This document shows positions 62,750 to 64,000 of a stretch of DNA of 64,000 nt, piece after piece (position 1 is the stretch's first letter; the number at the start of each line of letters is the position of its first letter). This DNA is from DATBLE01 sp963764565 (GTDB taxonomy: Bacteria; Actinomycetota; Thermoleophilia; Gaiellales; Gaiellaceae), in the NCBI GenBank assembly GCA_963764565.1, contig CAVXTD010000024.1, positions 1 through 64,000 of the forward strand, given 5' to 3'. Both the position numbers and the translations under genes were made by a program. The notes beneath the pieces were generated by a model, which saw only the letters and a program-made list of their open reading frames with translations, was not told the origin of the DNA and ran no database searches.

Positions 62750-63486
62750 TGCCGAGCTGATCTCCTCCATCGCCTGGATCACGTCGTGCGGCTCGGAGCG
62801 GGGGAGCTCCTTGACGACGTCTCCGTCGGCGAGGAAGAGGATGCGGTCGGCGATCGACGCCGAGCGCGGATCGTGCGTGACCATCACCGTCGTCTGGCCG
62901 GTCTCCTCGACCGCCTTGCGGAGCAGTTCGAGGATCTCGCCGCCGGTCCGGGAGTCGAGGTTGCCGGTCGGCTCGTCGGCGAAGACGACCGTCGGCTTCG
63001 AGACCAGCGCACGCGCGATCGCGACGCGCTGCTGCTGGCCGCCCGAGAGCTCCGACGGCCGGTGCTTGCGCCGGTCCTTCAGCCCGACCGAGCCGATCAG
63101 CTGCTCGAGCCAGGCGGGATCCGGCCTTCTCGCCGGCGATCGGCGAGCGGCAGGGTGACGTTCTCTTCGGCGCTCAGCATCGGCAGCAGGTTGAAGAACT
63201 GGAAGATGAAGCCGATGTGGGTCCGGCGGAGCCTCGTCAGGTCGGCGTCGCCGAGGGTGGTGATCTCGGTGCCGTCGATCGCGACGCTCCCGGCGGTCGG
63301 CCGGTCGAGCCCGGCCAGGATGTGCATCAGCGTCGACTTGCCCGAGCCCGACGGCCCCATCACGGTCGTCAGCTGGCCGCGTGCGACTTCGAGCGAAATT
63401 CCACGCAGCGCGTCCACCGCGGTGTCGCCCTCTCCGAAGCGCCGCGCGACTTCCGTGGCGACGACGACTGCTCCATCCGCCTGCAT
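62746..63486 (-). CDS. ABC transporter ATP-binding protein (MacB/LolD type), frame-broken
   Basis: About 246 aa when repaired. Walker A GPSGSGKST, Q-loop FIFQFFNLLPMLSAEENV, signature LSGGQQQRVAIARAL, Walker B VVFADEPTGNLDSRTGG and switch His VMVTHDPRSASIADRI are present. Two extra G bases near 63125-63145 shift the frame within IAGEKPDPAWLEQLIGSVGL. The expected stop TGA at 62746-62748 overlaps the permease GTG, but in the sequence as given the ATPase frame reads straight on into the permease, so a further indel or a real fusion is implied. Shine-Dalgarno AGGAG precedes the ATG. Confidence 0.82.
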
Positions 63487-63559
63487 CTCTCGCTCCTCTC
63501 GTCCGGTCGATCGAGCCTATCCGGTCGCCTCATGGCGATCGACGCTCCGCACCCCAAGC

Positions 63560-63565
63560 TAGGCT
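63560..63565 (+). promoter_or_regulatory. -10 element (TAGGCT) of the aminotransferase gene
   Basis: TAGGCT eight bases before the GTG at 63574. Confidence 0.45.
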
Positions 63566-63573
63566 GAGGGCAC

Positions 63574-64000
63574 GTGTCCGGAAAACGCTACCTCTTCACG
63601 CCGGGGCCGACGCAGGTCCCCCCGGAGGTGCTCGCCGCCCTCGCCGAGCCGGTCGTCCACCACCGCGGCCCCGACTACCGGGCGATGTTCGGCGAGTGCC
63701 TCGAGCGGTCGGCTGCGGTCGTCCGCACCGCTTCGGACGTGCTCCTCTTCACCTGCTCCGGGACCGGGGCGATGGAGTCGGCGGTGGCGAACCTGTGCTC
63801 GCCGGGCGAGCGTGTGGTCGTCGTCTCGGCCGGTCACTTCGGCGAGCGCTGGCAGAAGCTCGCAGCTGCCTACGGCTGCGAGGTCGATGCTGTCGCGTAC
63901 GCCTGGGGCGAGAGCCCGAGCGCCGACGACCTGGCCGCCCGCCTCGCCGAGCTCGGCGGCGCCAAGGCTGTCTTCCTGACCCACTCCGAGACCTCGACCG
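63574..64000 (+). CDS. Class-V PLP aminotransferase (serine/alanine-glyoxylate type), 3' end outside window
   Basis: The first 142 codons are present and the frame is open to the window edge. KRYLFTPGPTQVPPEVLAAL, HHRGPDYRAMFGECLERSAA, LLFTCSGTGAMESAVANLCS and VVVVSAGHFGERWQKLA are the N-terminal signatures of alanine-glyoxylate/serine-pyruvate aminotransferases; in this lineage the same family often serves as the SerC-like enzyme of serine synthesis. The PLP-Lys lies beyond the window. GTG start with a leaderless promoter. Confidence 0.85.
   Translation, partial: MSGKRYLFTPGPTQVPPEVLAALAEPVVHHRGPDYRAMFGECLERSAAVVRTASDVLLFTCSGTGAMESAVANLCSPGERVVVVSAGHFGERWQKLAAAYGCEVDAVAYAWGESPSADDLAARLAELGGAKAVFLTHSETST

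Overview
The window is a very GC-rich, densely packed bacterial chromosome segment, best explained as a high-GC actinobacterium of the class Thermoleophilia (Gaiellales/Solirubrobacterales-like). The signs are strong G/C third positions, frequent GTG/TTG starts, ATGA/GTGA gene overlaps, GatCAB, a WhiG/FliA-type sigma factor, a collagen-like exported protein with the alternating 'KLPRNSVG / LKNNSV' leader common in that class, and a secreted protein with tandem Ig-like 'ATG.TY.LGSADVG.TIRVVVTATNA' repeats. No phage, integrase, IS element, rRNA operon or CRISPR array was seen. The taxonomic assignment is inference from protein style, not from a marker gene search.

Layout. 0-8.4 kb: threonine dehydratase (5' end cut by the window), a secreted hydrolase, a metallo-beta-lactamase/double-rhodanese protein, acyl-CoA dehydrogenase, leucyl aminopeptidase, an MFS pump, an SCP2 protein and a GNAT enzyme. 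8.4-13.6 kb: a leftward leucine/acyl-CoA degradation cluster (biotin carboxylase/BCCP subunit, enoyl-CoA hydratase, carboxyltransferase, cupin) interrupted by a collagen-like protein. 13.8-24.3 kb: adenine deaminase, FAD oxidoreductase, sugar transferase, PhyH dioxygenase, a broken small lipoprotein, AsnA, a P-type ATPase, YbaK, USP and tRNA-Trp. 24.4-31.3 kb: small membrane protein, sigma factor, EF-G-like GTPase, two small conserved proteins, aldehyde dehydrogenase, MshEN protein, RNase H and tRNA-Gly. 31.3-36.9 kb: exported and cell-surface proteins (dimethylformamidase-like with Ig repeats, a membrane-anchored putative glycosidase, an HEYGH metalloprotease) and tRNA-Cys. 37-42.9 kb: an accessory patch of gene remnants (methyltransferase, rifampin ADP-ribosyltransferase, SRPBCC) and small enzymes. 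42.9-48.2 kb: a CGNR regulator divergent from an FtsX-like permease and a fused double ABC ATPase. 48.2-52.7 kb: folD, cold-shock protein and gatC-gatA-gatB. 52.7-59.6 kb: succinate-semialdehyde-type dehydrogenase and a run of catabolic enzymes (NIPSNAP, SDR, cupin, TPP enzyme, PLP decarboxylase). 59.6-64 kb: YqgE, an ABC permease/ATPase pair, and the start of a class-V aminotransferase.

Two properties cut across the whole window. First, at least twenty reading frames are broken by single-base (occasionally two-base) gains or losses, mostly in short G/C runs, inside otherwise fully conserved proteins; this looks like residual assembly error rather than biology, so several genes below are given as one gene spanning a frame break. 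Second, a TAnnnT hexamer sits 6-9 bases upstream of the start codon of at least sixteen genes, the signature of leaderless transcription; this was used to choose several starts and rescues one broken lipoprotein gene.

The most unusual signals are a GTGYCWGRCAC palindromic repeat found downstream of both aldehyde dehydrogenase genes and also inside gatB, a structured intergenic element between the carboxylase and adenine deaminase genes, an Ig-repeat array that decays with distance from its catalytic domain, an AbrB-like segment between two fused ABC ATPase domains, and an EF-G paralogue lacking key GTPase residues.
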